Assembly: GCA_019633425.1 (NCBI GenBank)
Contig: WSUB01000025.1
Coordinates: 124,001 to 188,000 of the forward strand
Source of the DNA: Tulasnella sp. 424
Lineage: Eukaryota; Basidiomycota; Agaricomycetes; Cantharellales; Tulasnellaceae
Length of the DNA: 64,000 nt
Direction: 5' to 3'
The notes under the pieces were generated by a model. It worked only from the letters and a program-made list of their open reading frames with translations. It was not told the DNA's origin and did not search any database. Both the position numbers and the translations under genes were made by a program. This document shows positions 30,379-40,639 of this stretch, one piece after another. The first letter of the stretch is position 1. Each line of letters starts with the position of its first letter.

Positions 30379-32678
30379 CTAGAAGTGCTTCAACGGATCG
30401 CGCTTTTTCTTGCTGCGCTGGTCCCTGGAGCCGCTCCTTCGCCCGGCTCGACCACCACCTCGACCTCGACCACGCCCCTTGGAGAACGGTACGAACCCTA
30501 GGTCCGTTTCTGACGTTGTGGACTGGGCTGCACGTGGTAGGAGGTACTGCGGGACGTCTTTCATGTGTGGTTGAATGCGAGCGGGGTTCAACGGTTGATC
30601 ATGGCGCAGGTAGTCTAAGTCGAGTGGGTTGTCCTCGAAATGGGCCTGCGCGTGCGATAAATAAGCTCGAGAAGAATTTCAAAAGATCAAACGATTTCGT
30701 ACCTTAAGCTTTTCCGACTTCAATATCTCTGTCTTGATTTCAGCGAGCCGAGCTTCCTTGATGGCGTTTTTCGTCACGGCGCGGAGGGCATCATTCATTC
30801 GGTAGCGGAATGCCTCGACTTGTTTCATGTCAAACTTGTATTCCTTCAACTTGCTTCCTCTTGCGGCTTGCTCTTCGTCGACTTTCTTGAAGACCTTTTC
30901 GATCCTCCTCCAGTCCTTTTCAGTCCCCGATTTCTGCTCTGGGGTAGCTACAAGGAAGGATAGCGCCATTCCTGTTCTCCCAGCCCTCGCGGTTCTCCCT
31001 ACGCGATGGGTGTAGGAATCCGACGTTAAAGGGAAGTCGAAGTTGATGACACAAGCAACGTCTACGAAGTCGATGCCTCTCGAAACACCAAATTCTTCGG
31101 CGGGTTTACGTTTGCCCTTTTTGCCCTTTCTTAGCGGCGACTCTCCTCGCTTGCGTTTTCCGATCGCTTTGGCTGAAGGGGTTGGGAGTTCTTCGTCTGC
31201 TTCTGTGAGGCCGGTTGTTACTTCCACAACCTTCGGTTCAGTCACTATTCCCGCAATTCCGTTAGATAGGGCTTTGAAGCGAAGCACGACGAACGCACGG
31301 TCGCTCTCGCCTGCGCCCTCTTCTTCCGTATCGGCATTTGGCGCACTTCCCGGGGTAGCCGAGTTGCCGGCCTCATCGGTGGCAATGATGTAGTCATACG
31401 CACCACGGTTGAACTCTTGAACAACATGATACCTGCACGAAAAGGGGAATATAGGTCTCGAATGGATCGGGTTGGCAAGCACTAACCTGGAATTGAGTGG
31501 TAACTCGGGGTTCAGGACACAGGATCGGATTGAAAATTGTTCCAAAAAGAGCTTTAGGCGATACGATCTCTCGACGTCATTGACAAACATAAGACATTTG
31601 CCCTTGATGAGCTTTAGCTTGAGGATGACGTAAGTGAGCAAGAACTTGTCTTCTTCGGTGCACCTGTCCCCATGGACTGTCAGAGAAAGTGACTTTAAAG
31701 ATGAAAAGGCATGTTGACCTTGCGAAGAACTGGGTGAGGTTGGCCGCCTCATCCTTATCTTCCTCGAGCTTGAGAATAGCCTGCAGGTGTTCTCGCGATA
31801 GCTGAAGATAGGTTCTGGCGCTAGCTCCAAGGAAGATTACTTACAGGACTTCGCAGCGCTAGGCCTTTCAATGTGACGACGTCTTCGGTCATGGTCGCAC
31901 TCATGAGAAGTGACTGGTGAAGTTTGGGCAAGTAACCGCCCGTGAAGAGCTTTTGAACGTCTTCGTCATGACCGTACGATAAAATGAGATCTGCTTCGTC
32001 GATGACAAGCGTTTCCAATGCTTGGAGTGTGAGAGCCTGCAAAGGAAAGGATGAGATCAATCGAGGTAGAGAGAACAGTCTGGCATCAGCACCTTGGATT
32101 GAAGCAGCGGAAGGATGCGAGCAGGAGTGGCGACAACAACGTTGGGCTGATCCGAGAGTACAATTCTGTATATATGAATGAGGATCGCTCAGTTCGTACG
32201 CAGGGAGGGGTTACTACTGACTGTTGCAACTGGCTCGAGTTTCCGCTCGCAATATTCGTGACAATCACTTGCTTCCCGCAGTAATTTGCCACTGCCTTAA
32301 TGTGAGACGTCACTTGCTCCGAAAGTTCCCTGGTCGGTACGAGGATCAAAGCTCGAACCCCCTGTGTGGCCTGACTTGAGGAGGAGGACTAGCGAGGGAA
32401 CTGAGTAAATCGAATGCCCGACAAAAATGCTTACTCACTGTTTTAGACGTCAATATCTGTTGAACAACTGGAATGCAATACGCTGCTGTTTTCCCACTCC
32501 CTGTTCTCGCCCGAGCTAGAATGTCCCGGCCTTCGAGAGCGAGGGGAATGGCTTTGCTCTGGATCAAGGTCGGTCGAGCAAAGCCAAGGTCAGATAAAGC
32601 CTTGAGTATTCTAACATCAAGGATATCCGAGAACGACTCAAAGCTGCGCTCGTCGTCAATGAGGTTGGCGTCGGGCAT
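30379..32678 (-). CDS. DBP9: ATP-dependent DEAD-box RNA helicase Dbp9/DDX56
   Basis: Nucleolar helicase for 27S pre-rRNA processing in 60S subunit biogenesis. From ATG 32678 the helicase motifs appear in order: Q-motif region [16 protein letters not shown], Walker [19 protein letters not shown] (Ia), DEAD within [14 protein letters not shown] (III), [17 protein letters not shown] (IV) and [13 protein letters not shown] (VI). Between domain 2 motifs IV/V and VI there is a roughly 100-residue acidic-then-basic insert with [18 protein letters not shown], which is characteristic of Dbp9. The C-terminus has an RGRGRG tail and ends RDPLKHF. The start is 110 bp from the divergent asparaginase gene, so the two share a compact promoter. 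Confidence 0.93.
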
Positions 32679-32787
32679 TTGTTAAAGAGCGTTGAGAGGT
32701 GCAGAGAGGAAATTTCAGCACCCTGAAACAAACAACGGATTTAGGCGGGGATAGTTACTTCCAGGTGGCTCTCACCACCATCCCCTC
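32679..32787. promoter_or_regulatory. Compact divergent promoter, DBP9 / L-asparaginase
   Basis: Only 109 bp separate the DBP9 start codon from the most upstream asparaginase ATG, so initiation signals for both must lie here or within 5' coding or UTR sequence. If the downstream ATG at 32887 is used, the shared region is about 208 bp. Confidence 0.45.
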
Positions 32788-34431
32788 ATGAGCATGATGT
32801 CATTCAAGCCCGGGGCAAACGATACGAATGAGACGATCGTATGGACAGAAACAGACTTTAATTGCCAACATGATAAGCAAGACATGGGAAAAGGGAAAGG
32901 TGTCCTACCGACCGAAAAGCTGTTCAATCGCCGTCGCCCCATCGCCCCAGTGCTTGTGATCCATGGAGGAGCTGGTAAGCGGTGGTCATATAATCGCGGT
33001 TTGTTCTTATAACCGATGGTTTACCAATAGGGACAATATCCCGTGTAAAGTAAGTACCGCCACTGGTCTAGCCTCATCCTTTCGGAAGTGTAAATGGCGT
33101 TTACAGCGTGCCAGCAAGCAAGGAGGAAGAATATAGGAAGGGCCTACGGGATGCTTTGACTGCGGGCTATGCTAGTCTCAGGAATGGTGGGGAAGCTATG
33201 GACGCTGCCGTTACGGCTGTGACCAACTTGGAAGGTGCACCGGTGTTTTTTCTGTTTTGTGTAGCCGCTGCAGTCCTGAACGTTTGTCAAATTAGATTGT
33301 CCTCTTTTTAATGCAGCCAAGGGTGCAGTTTTCAATGTTGCCGGGAAAGTACGAAGAAGTGCGGGCATCGGCACGAATGAAGCTAACTACTTGACCCTGC
33401 AGAATGAACTGGAATGTTCCCTTATGGTAACACGGCCGCCTTCGTCGCATCCTGAGATACCAAAGTCACGACGTGGCATAGCTTTGATGTTGATAACCCA
33501 CCTTCGAAACCCTTCGAAGGCAGCCAGGGCTTTGTACCTCAATCCCAATGTGGCGCCCCATGCCGCGCTTTCCGGAACGACGGCGGAGTCTATTGCAGAA
33601 ACTTTAGGTGAAGAGCTGGTAGATAGCAGTTACTACTTTACCAAGGAGCGGTGGAGACAACATCGGCGTGGGTTGGGCCTACCCGACAACCTCACGGCCT
33701 CGGGACACAGTGACCCGGTAGACACTACAGATTTTGACTACCTTCCCAAAGGAACCGTGGGCGCCGTGTGTCTCGACCAGCGAGGGTGTATTGCTGTCGT
33801 AACCAGCACGGGAGGAAAGACGAACAAGTTGGTCGGCCGGATCGGTGAGTGTGTCGTCGCGCTCGCTCAAGACTCGCCATGACAACGCTGAGAGACGACG
33901 TCGGGTGAGCGCAGGAGACACTCCAACGTTTGGCTGCGGTTACTGGGCGGAAGAATGGTTAACAGAAAGATGGATTCGGCGTGTCTGGCGACGGCTGAGG
34001 GGCAAGGGTGACTTGCAAGCCGTTGGGGTGTCTGGAACAGGCGACGGCGACGTGAGTCACGCAACCCACGACACCTCGTGTCTCGTAATGGAGTCTTAAT
34101 CTTCCCGAAAACACTCTTTTTAGTACTTTTTAAGGCTTGCCTCCGCAAGCACCGTCGCGGCCCGAATGAAGCTTAATAATGAATCGGTCAGGGTGGCAGC
34201 GAACCGCGTGGTTCAAGACCTCAAGGTCCACGGTGGAGAGGGTGGGCTAATCGCATTGGACAGCCAAGGAAATGGTATGTAAAGCCGCTGTGCCGTCTCA
34301 GAAGCCGGCTGATCTTTCTTTCGATCGACAAAGTCGCCATGCCCCTCAACACCAGTGGAATGTACCGAGGAGTCATTCGCGAGGATGGAATTCCGAAGGT
34401 AGCGATTTTCTCTGACGAAGAATTGAAGTGA
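32788..34431 (+). CDS. Threonine-type (Ntn-hydrolase) L-asparaginase / isoaspartyl peptidase
   Basis: Self-cleaving N-terminal nucleophile hydrolase releasing ammonia from asparagine or isoaspartyl peptides. The pieces PVLVIHGGAG, TISRV (a 19-nt exon at 33031-33049), EAMDAAVTAVTNLE, CPLFNAAKGAVFNV and the nucleophile site LPKGTVGAVCLDQRG (Thr of GTVG) are in order. VTSTGGKTNKLVGRIGDTP, VSGTGDGDYFLRLASA and GGEGGLIALDSQGN then AMPLNTSGMYRG follow. TGA is at 34429. About eight exons can be joined with GT-AG sites. A basic insert (WIRRVWRRLRGKGDL) sits between FGCGYWAEEW and the GTGDGDYF motif. The start is uncertain: ATG 32788 is furthest upstream, while ATG 32887 (MGKGKGVLPTEK) has better surrounding bases and is closer to the conserved domain. 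Confidence 0.88.
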
Positions 34432-34574
34432 GACAGGCTGGTCTTGTGGAGGAGGCGATGAACCATGGTCCCGGGTCTTCGGACCACATGCTTCCTTCTG
34501 TGCTTGCTGGTCAAGGGCCCGTGTTGATACACTAGTATACACAAGATGTCCGGAAAATCTAGTCCGCCTAATCG

Positions 34575-37053
34575 TCATCGGCCCAGGAATGCGGAGAAAC
34601 CAGTCTGGACTATTATCTTCTTCATAATCGTTGGTTCTTCCGCTGTCAGGGTGGCGACAAGGGTAAGAACGAGGTTGCATCTGCCACGAGTTAAGTACTT
34701 ACGCTCTCCGAGATTTTCATCCTTCACCTTCCTTTTAATGCTATCCATGACTTCGTTGACGCCTGAACGATCCAAATCATCCCTCGCCTTCATCAAGGCT
34801 TCGACGAATTGAAGATTCGGCCCATGCTTCTTCGCGAATGGCCAATAGGAAAGGAACACCAAACTCTGAGACGCAGTCAGCAGAGCGATAATTTGCTCCA
34901 TGACCTCCAGTTGTTCCTCCACCTCCCTCGCGGGCTTTAGATTTGCAAATACGGGGAAAACCTCGCTGATGTCCTCTCGGATGCGGTCCGCTGCAGTTGG
35001 CATTCGAAGCTTCGAAGCACGGCGCAACGCGTTGAGGTAATTGATTAGGAACGCGTCGATGAGGTCCGTCACGAGGAGTTCGAGTAGCGAAGGGTTGAGG
35101 TAAGCCTTGTAATCACTCATGTAATCCCGAATTGTTTCCACAACTTGTGACATAACGCCGCTGTACCAGCTTTGAGTAAACAGGAGCTTCGTTGCTGGGT
35201 TGAGGTCGTTGAAAATGGTATCGATGAGAGTTTGGGTGCATTTCTTGGCGACGTCGAGGTATCCATCAATGGCGGAATTTAAACTCTCCACAACCATCGA
35301 CTTGTATTTCCCACCCACTCTCGGCTCAAGGCGAGCGCTCAGAGCTTCCGCGAAGTCGGCGCATCGGATCTGGTCGTTGGCCACCGCAATCACGTACTCT
35401 ACCAGCCCGCCCGGAACCTCCTCAGGCTTCTCGACCAGTTTCTTGTATTCGCCTTCAACCAACTTGATCGTTTCAGCCTGGTTTTTGCGCATGATTCGTC
35501 CACTCTCCTTCACGACCTGCGCGAGGATCGAGCTTTGGCCGCTCTCCATCGCAACGTCAACCTGCTGGTTGATAATTTGGAACATCAGAACCGCGCCGTC
35601 CAAGCCGTAAAGATTTTCGCTGTCGAGTTCTGGAGCTTCCGTCCGAGCGGAGAAGGCTTTGGCATCTGTCGCCATTGCATTGCTCGTCCACTCGTCAAGT
35701 TTTTGGATGATGACTTTGAGGTAGTCATCAATCAGGGATTGCTCCCTGCCTTCGAGTAACGGCGGTTGCAGTAGCTCCGGATCGATCTCTAACTCATCCA
35801 TGCTTTCTCTGTATTCTCCGAGCCAGGCATGTAAGGTGAGAAGGAAACCAGCGTCCGGATCGTTGTCGACGATGCGGCGAAGTGTCTCGTCCAGCGACTT
35901 GTGGTATTGTTTAACGTAGACCGATAAGATGTTGTAATCCGGGGGGAAAAGGGGGACTACGCCAGACTTGATGCGAACGATATCCTTCCAAAACCATTTC
36001 TGCAACTCCTCGAGAAACGCAGATGGGCTGTCTTTGTCTTTCTCGTGGGCGTCGTGGAAAAGTTTTTCGATCGATCGCCTAATCTCAGTCATGAGATTTG
36101 ATCGGTAGAGTTTGATTTTGCGCGAATTGGCGATAATAGAATTGAATTTTGCGGCGGCATCGAGGCGAGCAGCCTTTTTGACAAGCTTGATGGCAAGTGC
36201 CTTGTAACCGAAATTACATAAGAACGATGCGCCCCGCATACCCAAATATCAAATACCTTTTCATCCTCTCGACCCTCAACCTCGGCGATCTTAACCAGCT
36301 TCACAATAGCGGTGCCGTTACCAGCTCGAACAATGGGAAGGATGTTGCGTGCGATATCCCATATGTAGTCCTCAAAGATGGCGAGTTCTTTGTTGAGGCG
36401 TTGGAAGTATCTCGAAAGCGTGTTGCGGTCGTCTGCGGAAGCTGACTTGGCTTGGAGCATCATTTGATTTCGGAATGCTTCCAACTGAGTGAGCTGGTGG
36501 TGAATGGCCAGAAGATTCGGCGCAGGTCCCAAAACATCCTGCCGGTCCGCCTCGAGCATGCTTGAGATGACATCTAGTTTGTCGTATAGTTCGGTGAGAT
36601 TCTGGACCATCTCATCCGTCTGGGCAAAATTCCGATGAACTAGCGATACCTAATCAAGCAATAAACGCGTGAGTCAGATCGGAGGTTTTAAGTTGTGAGC
36701 TCCACAGCTCGTTTGTCATGTGAGGAAAGATGAGAGCTAATAGTGGATTTAGTGCTAACCCTGCTGATTTGGTCGAACATTTTGACGTCCTTGGCTGTGC
36801 TTCGACATGCAGTATCCACAGCAGCCATCTCATCTCGGATAACTTGCACGTTATTCCTTGTTCCGAAGAGCTTCTTTAATCCGTCTCTTGTTGCGTCAAG
36901 TTGCTCCTTGACACCACTTTTAAGTTTGGCGTCGATGGATGCCTTTTCCTTCATTAGTTTCTTCCGAAATGCCGCAATCTTGAGGAGATCATCTGGAGAC
37001 TGAAAGAACTCGGAGAGCTCTCTGGAGACGGCAGGAGTCTCCACAGGTGCCAT
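34575..37053 (-). CDS. SEC6: Exocyst complex subunit Sec6
   Basis: Subunit of the exocyst that tethers secretory vesicles at the plasma membrane. The protein begins MAPVETPAVSRELSEFFQSP, with coiled-coil helices KKLMKEKASIDAKLK, then VHRNFAQTDEMVQNLTELYD. The large exon 34575-36245 carries the helical Sec6 body, including WFWKDIVRIKSG, LTLHAWLGEYRE, TLIDTIFNDLNPATKLLFTQ and MSDYKAYLNPSLLELL. Introns lie near 36655-36765 and 36186-36241. A probable last intron (about 34617-34685, 69 nt) has no stop and is a multiple of three, so retained and spliced forms both stay in frame and end TGFSAFLGR. An in-frame ATG at 37095 would add 14 residues. Length fits Sec6/EXOC3. Confidence 0.92.
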
Positions 37054-37095
37054 AGTCGTGGCCGAGCGAGATAGTATTGGGTGGTGGTTGTTCAA

Positions 37096-37452
37096 ATGCG
37101 AGCTGTGTCGACTGCGGTGTTTGCACGGCCGACTCGGTGTTTATGGAACTCGCTATACTTAGTCCCAAGCGCTTTCGTCCAAATGGTTTAGTAGCGTCGA
37201 CTCTAACCTAATGGCCACAACAGCAGTCATCAATAGTGATTCCCGAGGAATTTAGCTCCCCTTCGATAGTGATATATAGGTAGGTGGGCCACGCATTTCC
37301 GGTGTGCACACGAGAGCGGTCAGGGGTCGAAGCGTACGGATTGCATCGTGCTCAGAACTCAGAACCTCGCCACAGTCGCCTAATGGCAAAAAGGAAGGAG
37401 AAACAGCTGGCGCCGAGATGTTTTTGGTCACGAAAACGATGTTTATGTACAG
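37096..37452. other. Intergenic between RBM8A and SEC6
   Basis: About 357 bp containing the 3' end of RBM8A and the SEC6 promoter. A TATATA run near 37268-37277 reads cctatatatc on the minus strand, about 175-220 bp before the SEC6 ATGs. No gene is visible. Confidence 0.45.
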
Positions 37453-38183
37453 TTATCGAGCACCTGGACTTGCACTACGTCGTCTCTGGCGGCCACCACC
37501 CCGGTTCTGATTCTTTGGCGCGCTTGGAGGTGGGCGCACAAAGGCAAAGTCGCATTGCAAAGTTTGTTCCAGCAATTGCGTTCCAGAGGCTTCTTCAATC
37601 GCGCGCTGGGCTTCGGCGAACGTCTCATACTCCACAAGCGCGTAACCCTGAATCACAGGAATGAGTCGAAATGCTACGAATTCAATAATTCAATATATAC
37701 CTTGACGTATCCAGTGCGGCGATCGAGGTTGAGATGAAGGTTTTTTATCTGGCCGTAATCCGCGAATTTGTCCTGGACATCCTCCTCAGTTGCTTCTTCG
37801 TGCACGTTTGTCACCAAGACGATCCACCCTTCCACAGCTAAAGAATAAGATTCTAATGAGTAATGGGAGTCGGGCCGTTGGAGTGGGGGCGACGTACAGC
37901 GGGCAGCTTTGGTGCTCTCGCCTTCCTTATGAGTAGACTCGAGCCTCTCATACTGTGCTTCGTCCGTCGAATTTTCGGTAGCTGTATTGCAAACGAGATT
38001 TAGATTGCGGTTGCCTAAATGGAGAATGTCGGCGAAAGACAGAGCTCACTGAGGCCTGCCTTGAACCCTCTTCCTTTCCTTCTCACCACTCCGCTCCCTA
38101 TATGGCAAAACAAGCCATTAGATACAGAGTATGTTTGCGTAGTTGATGGTCTCACCCTCGTCAATATTCATGTCATCGTCCAT
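37453..38183 (-). CDS. RBM8A: Exon junction complex subunit Y14/RBM8A
   Basis: RRM protein that with Mago marks spliced mRNAs about 20-24 nt upstream of exon junctions. ATG at 38183 gives a 9-residue first exon (MDDDMNIDE), an intron of about 180 nt, then [20 protein letters not shown]. The RRM runs from [20 protein letters not shown] through [20 protein letters not shown] to [16 protein letters not shown]. The [17 protein letters not shown] stretch is diagnostic for Y14. The C-terminus is Arg/Gly/Ser-rich ([15 protein letters not shown]). TAA is at 37453. A functional exon-junction complex fits the high intron density here; budding yeast lacks it. Confidence 0.94.
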
Positions 38184-39184
38184 CTTGGTTTTGCGTTGAG
38201 CGGTTCAAGGTAGAATGGATGCAAGCCGCGCTTTGGTGTGTTATGTCCGTTATTTCCGTGTGCCGGACTCTTGATTCGGACCATCACCCGCCTCATTCTT
38301 GATCCCCGGGTTTTCCGCGAAAGTCCCTATGGGTCCGCTGGAGATTCCCGGACTGGGGTACCTCATCGGACCGGGCCTAACTCGAATATTTTTTTTCCAG
38401 TGCTGTTACCAGCAGGCTGTCAGAGGCGGCGAGATTTGTGAAGAGTGGTCGACGTTTACCGACGGGGCCCAACGAATTTGGAAAACGTGCAGCTTGTGTT
38501 TTGCAACTACCCGCAAGTCCGAAATAGTCTCGGGAACACCCATGCACCTGTGTCTCTGCGCCGCGATAGGTTAGTCCAAACGGTTATGACATGCATTGTG
38601 ACGCGAGGCGTTCTCATGGTCAATCTCCGCACCTCTCCCCAGGTCTACTCGCCCACTGCGACTCTCGTCTCCACTGGCAGCCGTTCTGCTGGTCCCGGAG
38701 CGAGCGCCGGTCTCGGTTCAAGCGTGCTCGACGCGTCTTTTCTACGCTTGCCGTTCCCGTTCTATTTGCCTATATTTCCCTAGAATCCCTCTCTTCTGCT
38801 TCTGTCTCCATTAGCCACCACGTCGACAAGACCGCAGTGCTTGCCACGCCTCACTCCGTTTGGTCGGGTGCACCTCTTTTCGTGGCCTAGAGTTACCCTT
38901 AAGCCTCGTCTTGCAGAGGGCCGCCCGATTTTGGGGCCAAGGTAAACATTACGTGAGTAGTACCACTACCCTTGTCACCGGAATTTCCTCCTTGAATTAA
39001 CCTGGTGTTGATCTTGCGCGTGTCTTCTTGCCTCCTTCGTTCTGTGCCGATATAAGATCGCTCTGGACGCCACCAATCGAACGCTGCACCCCCATCAAAA
39101 GAGCGCTCTTAAGCTCCCCCAGCCCTGTGTCAAGCCACAAAGTCACCCCCACTATTCCTCAGCTGCCCTCCCCTGCTAGCTACT
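38184..39184. other. Gene-poor 1-kb region upstream of the MYND gene
   Basis: The region contains only short reading frames without recognisable motifs. Long pyrimidine-rich runs toward 39100-39180 suggest a promoter/5' UTR for the MYND gene, and the RBM8A promoter lies at the other end. I see no gene I can support. Confidence 0.45.
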
Positions 39185-40239
39185 ATGGCCGAAGATATGA
39201 ACTCCCAACCGATGATAACCCATCTCTGCCATGTATGCGGAGTCCCGACCACGTACTGGTGCTCACGATGTCACACTATGTGGTAGGCGCTGTCCGCCAT
39301 TACAAAGCGATACGAGCTCATCCCGATTCTGAACGGCATTCCTACAGGTATTGTTGCGACGAACATATGCGGCGGGATTGGCAAGAACACAAGAATTACT
39401 GTGTACCTTTCGAACAGAGACCCGAGGCGTCCATGGTTGGCGGTCCTGGTCGGCAGGTGCCAACGCGGAACGACAGCTATCCTAACTTCCCAACCGCTTC
39501 ATCCCCCGTCGAAAATACTGGCTCAAGAGGCCAGCCTACTCGCTCATATACGGTACCTCTTCCTCCAGGAAGCAGGGCCACCACTGCTCCTGAGCCGACT
39601 GGTAATGCCACTTCAACAACGTTCCAAGCGGTTCTTTTTCCGTACAACGAAGACCGCCCGCGTCTAGTCGAAGTTCCCTGCCTCGCACAACCACAAAGCA
39701 GTGGGCCCACCATTTGGACCCCCATGCCTCAGGGACAGCTGGGCGGTGTTCAGGAAATCACGAGCATGATTATCACACATGGTGTAGGGGGTGCTCCTTT
39801 GAGATTCCCTCTTCACCTTTTCTACGGAACGAACTCGTTTGGGGATGGATCCCCCGTTAACCAAGTCATCGCTCGAATGACTGCAGGGAGATCTACGTAT
39901 CAGTGGGCAGGTGAGGAGTCAGTCCTATTGCGTCGTTGCGTTTACTCATTGCGCCCAACATTTCCGGAACTCCCATTATGACAACCACATCTCAACTTTG
40001 ACCCCTCCTCTTGCGGCTTTTTTTGGGGATGACGTGATTCCGCATCTTTACATAACCCTGCAGGCAATATCGTGGCCCTTAAGTTCTCGGGTGCGTGCGC
40101 TTATCACCTTAGCTGTACCACCTGGCCTTAACTTGCTTCTTTAGGCTCTCGCCGTCAAGGCTATACCGATGCGACGTACAACGACGTCGCACCCCTTATC
40201 GCCTCCTTCCTTGCGAGGCCCGGAGAGCAGTCCAGCTGA
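39185..40239 (+). CDS. MYND zinc-finger protein
   Basis: ATG at 39185 starts MAEDMNSQPMITHLCHVCGV. Splicing out a short intron after TMW joins YCCDEHMRRDWQEHKNYC, completing a MYND finger: C..C in CHVC, C..C in WCSRC, then YCC..H, H and C. The first cysteine is at about residue 15, so the finger is N-terminal. A Pro/Ser/Thr-rich linker follows, then a conserved-looking C-terminal part: LVEVPCLAQPQSSGPTIW, then NQVIARMTAGRSTYQW, spliced to AGNIVALKFSG and SRRQGYTDATYNDVAPLIAS. The stop is TGA at 40237. Without a SET domain this is not a SMYD-type methyltransferase. The MYND finger implies protein-protein contacts; the specific role is unknown. Confidence 0.82.
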
Positions 40240-40639
40240 TTGTAGCGGCGCGGACTTCTCCGGGCTGCAGGTTATGCGTCGGACCCTACACGGCACCCTC
40301 CTCCCGCTGTCTGGACTTTTTCTCTTCTCCCGTCTCATCTTTCTGTCGTTGTATTGTTTCCCTACCTTTTTTTTCATCTTTCATCTGGGGTATTAGTGGG
40401 TTCTCGTGCGACACCTGTAGCATACGCCTATCACGAATTTTCCAAACCAATCCCTAGATCCGAGTTCCAGGAAAGTTTGTGGTTTGACACGAGGAGCAAT
40501 GTGCGGAGTGTATCATGGATTAGCACATACAGAAAGAAGAATCGAAATAAATTAGGAAGCCTGCATCACTCTCCGATCATAGAAGGGGACCTGAATCCAC
40601 CCTGGCCATGAGACTATTGAAGGGAAGCCTTCGCGGCGG
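40240..40639. other. Convergent intergenic region
   Basis: 400 bp between the stop codons of the MYND gene and the unknown gene on the opposite strand. It is pyrimidine-rich at 40290-40385, as expected of 3' UTR sequence. No gene is seen. Confidence 0.5.

Noticed and set aside
38299..38890. Overlapping plus-strand frames of 90-110 codons upstream of the MYND gene
   Set aside because: They show no protein motifs, no splice structure linking them to the MYND gene, and composition typical of pyrimidine-rich promoter or UTR.
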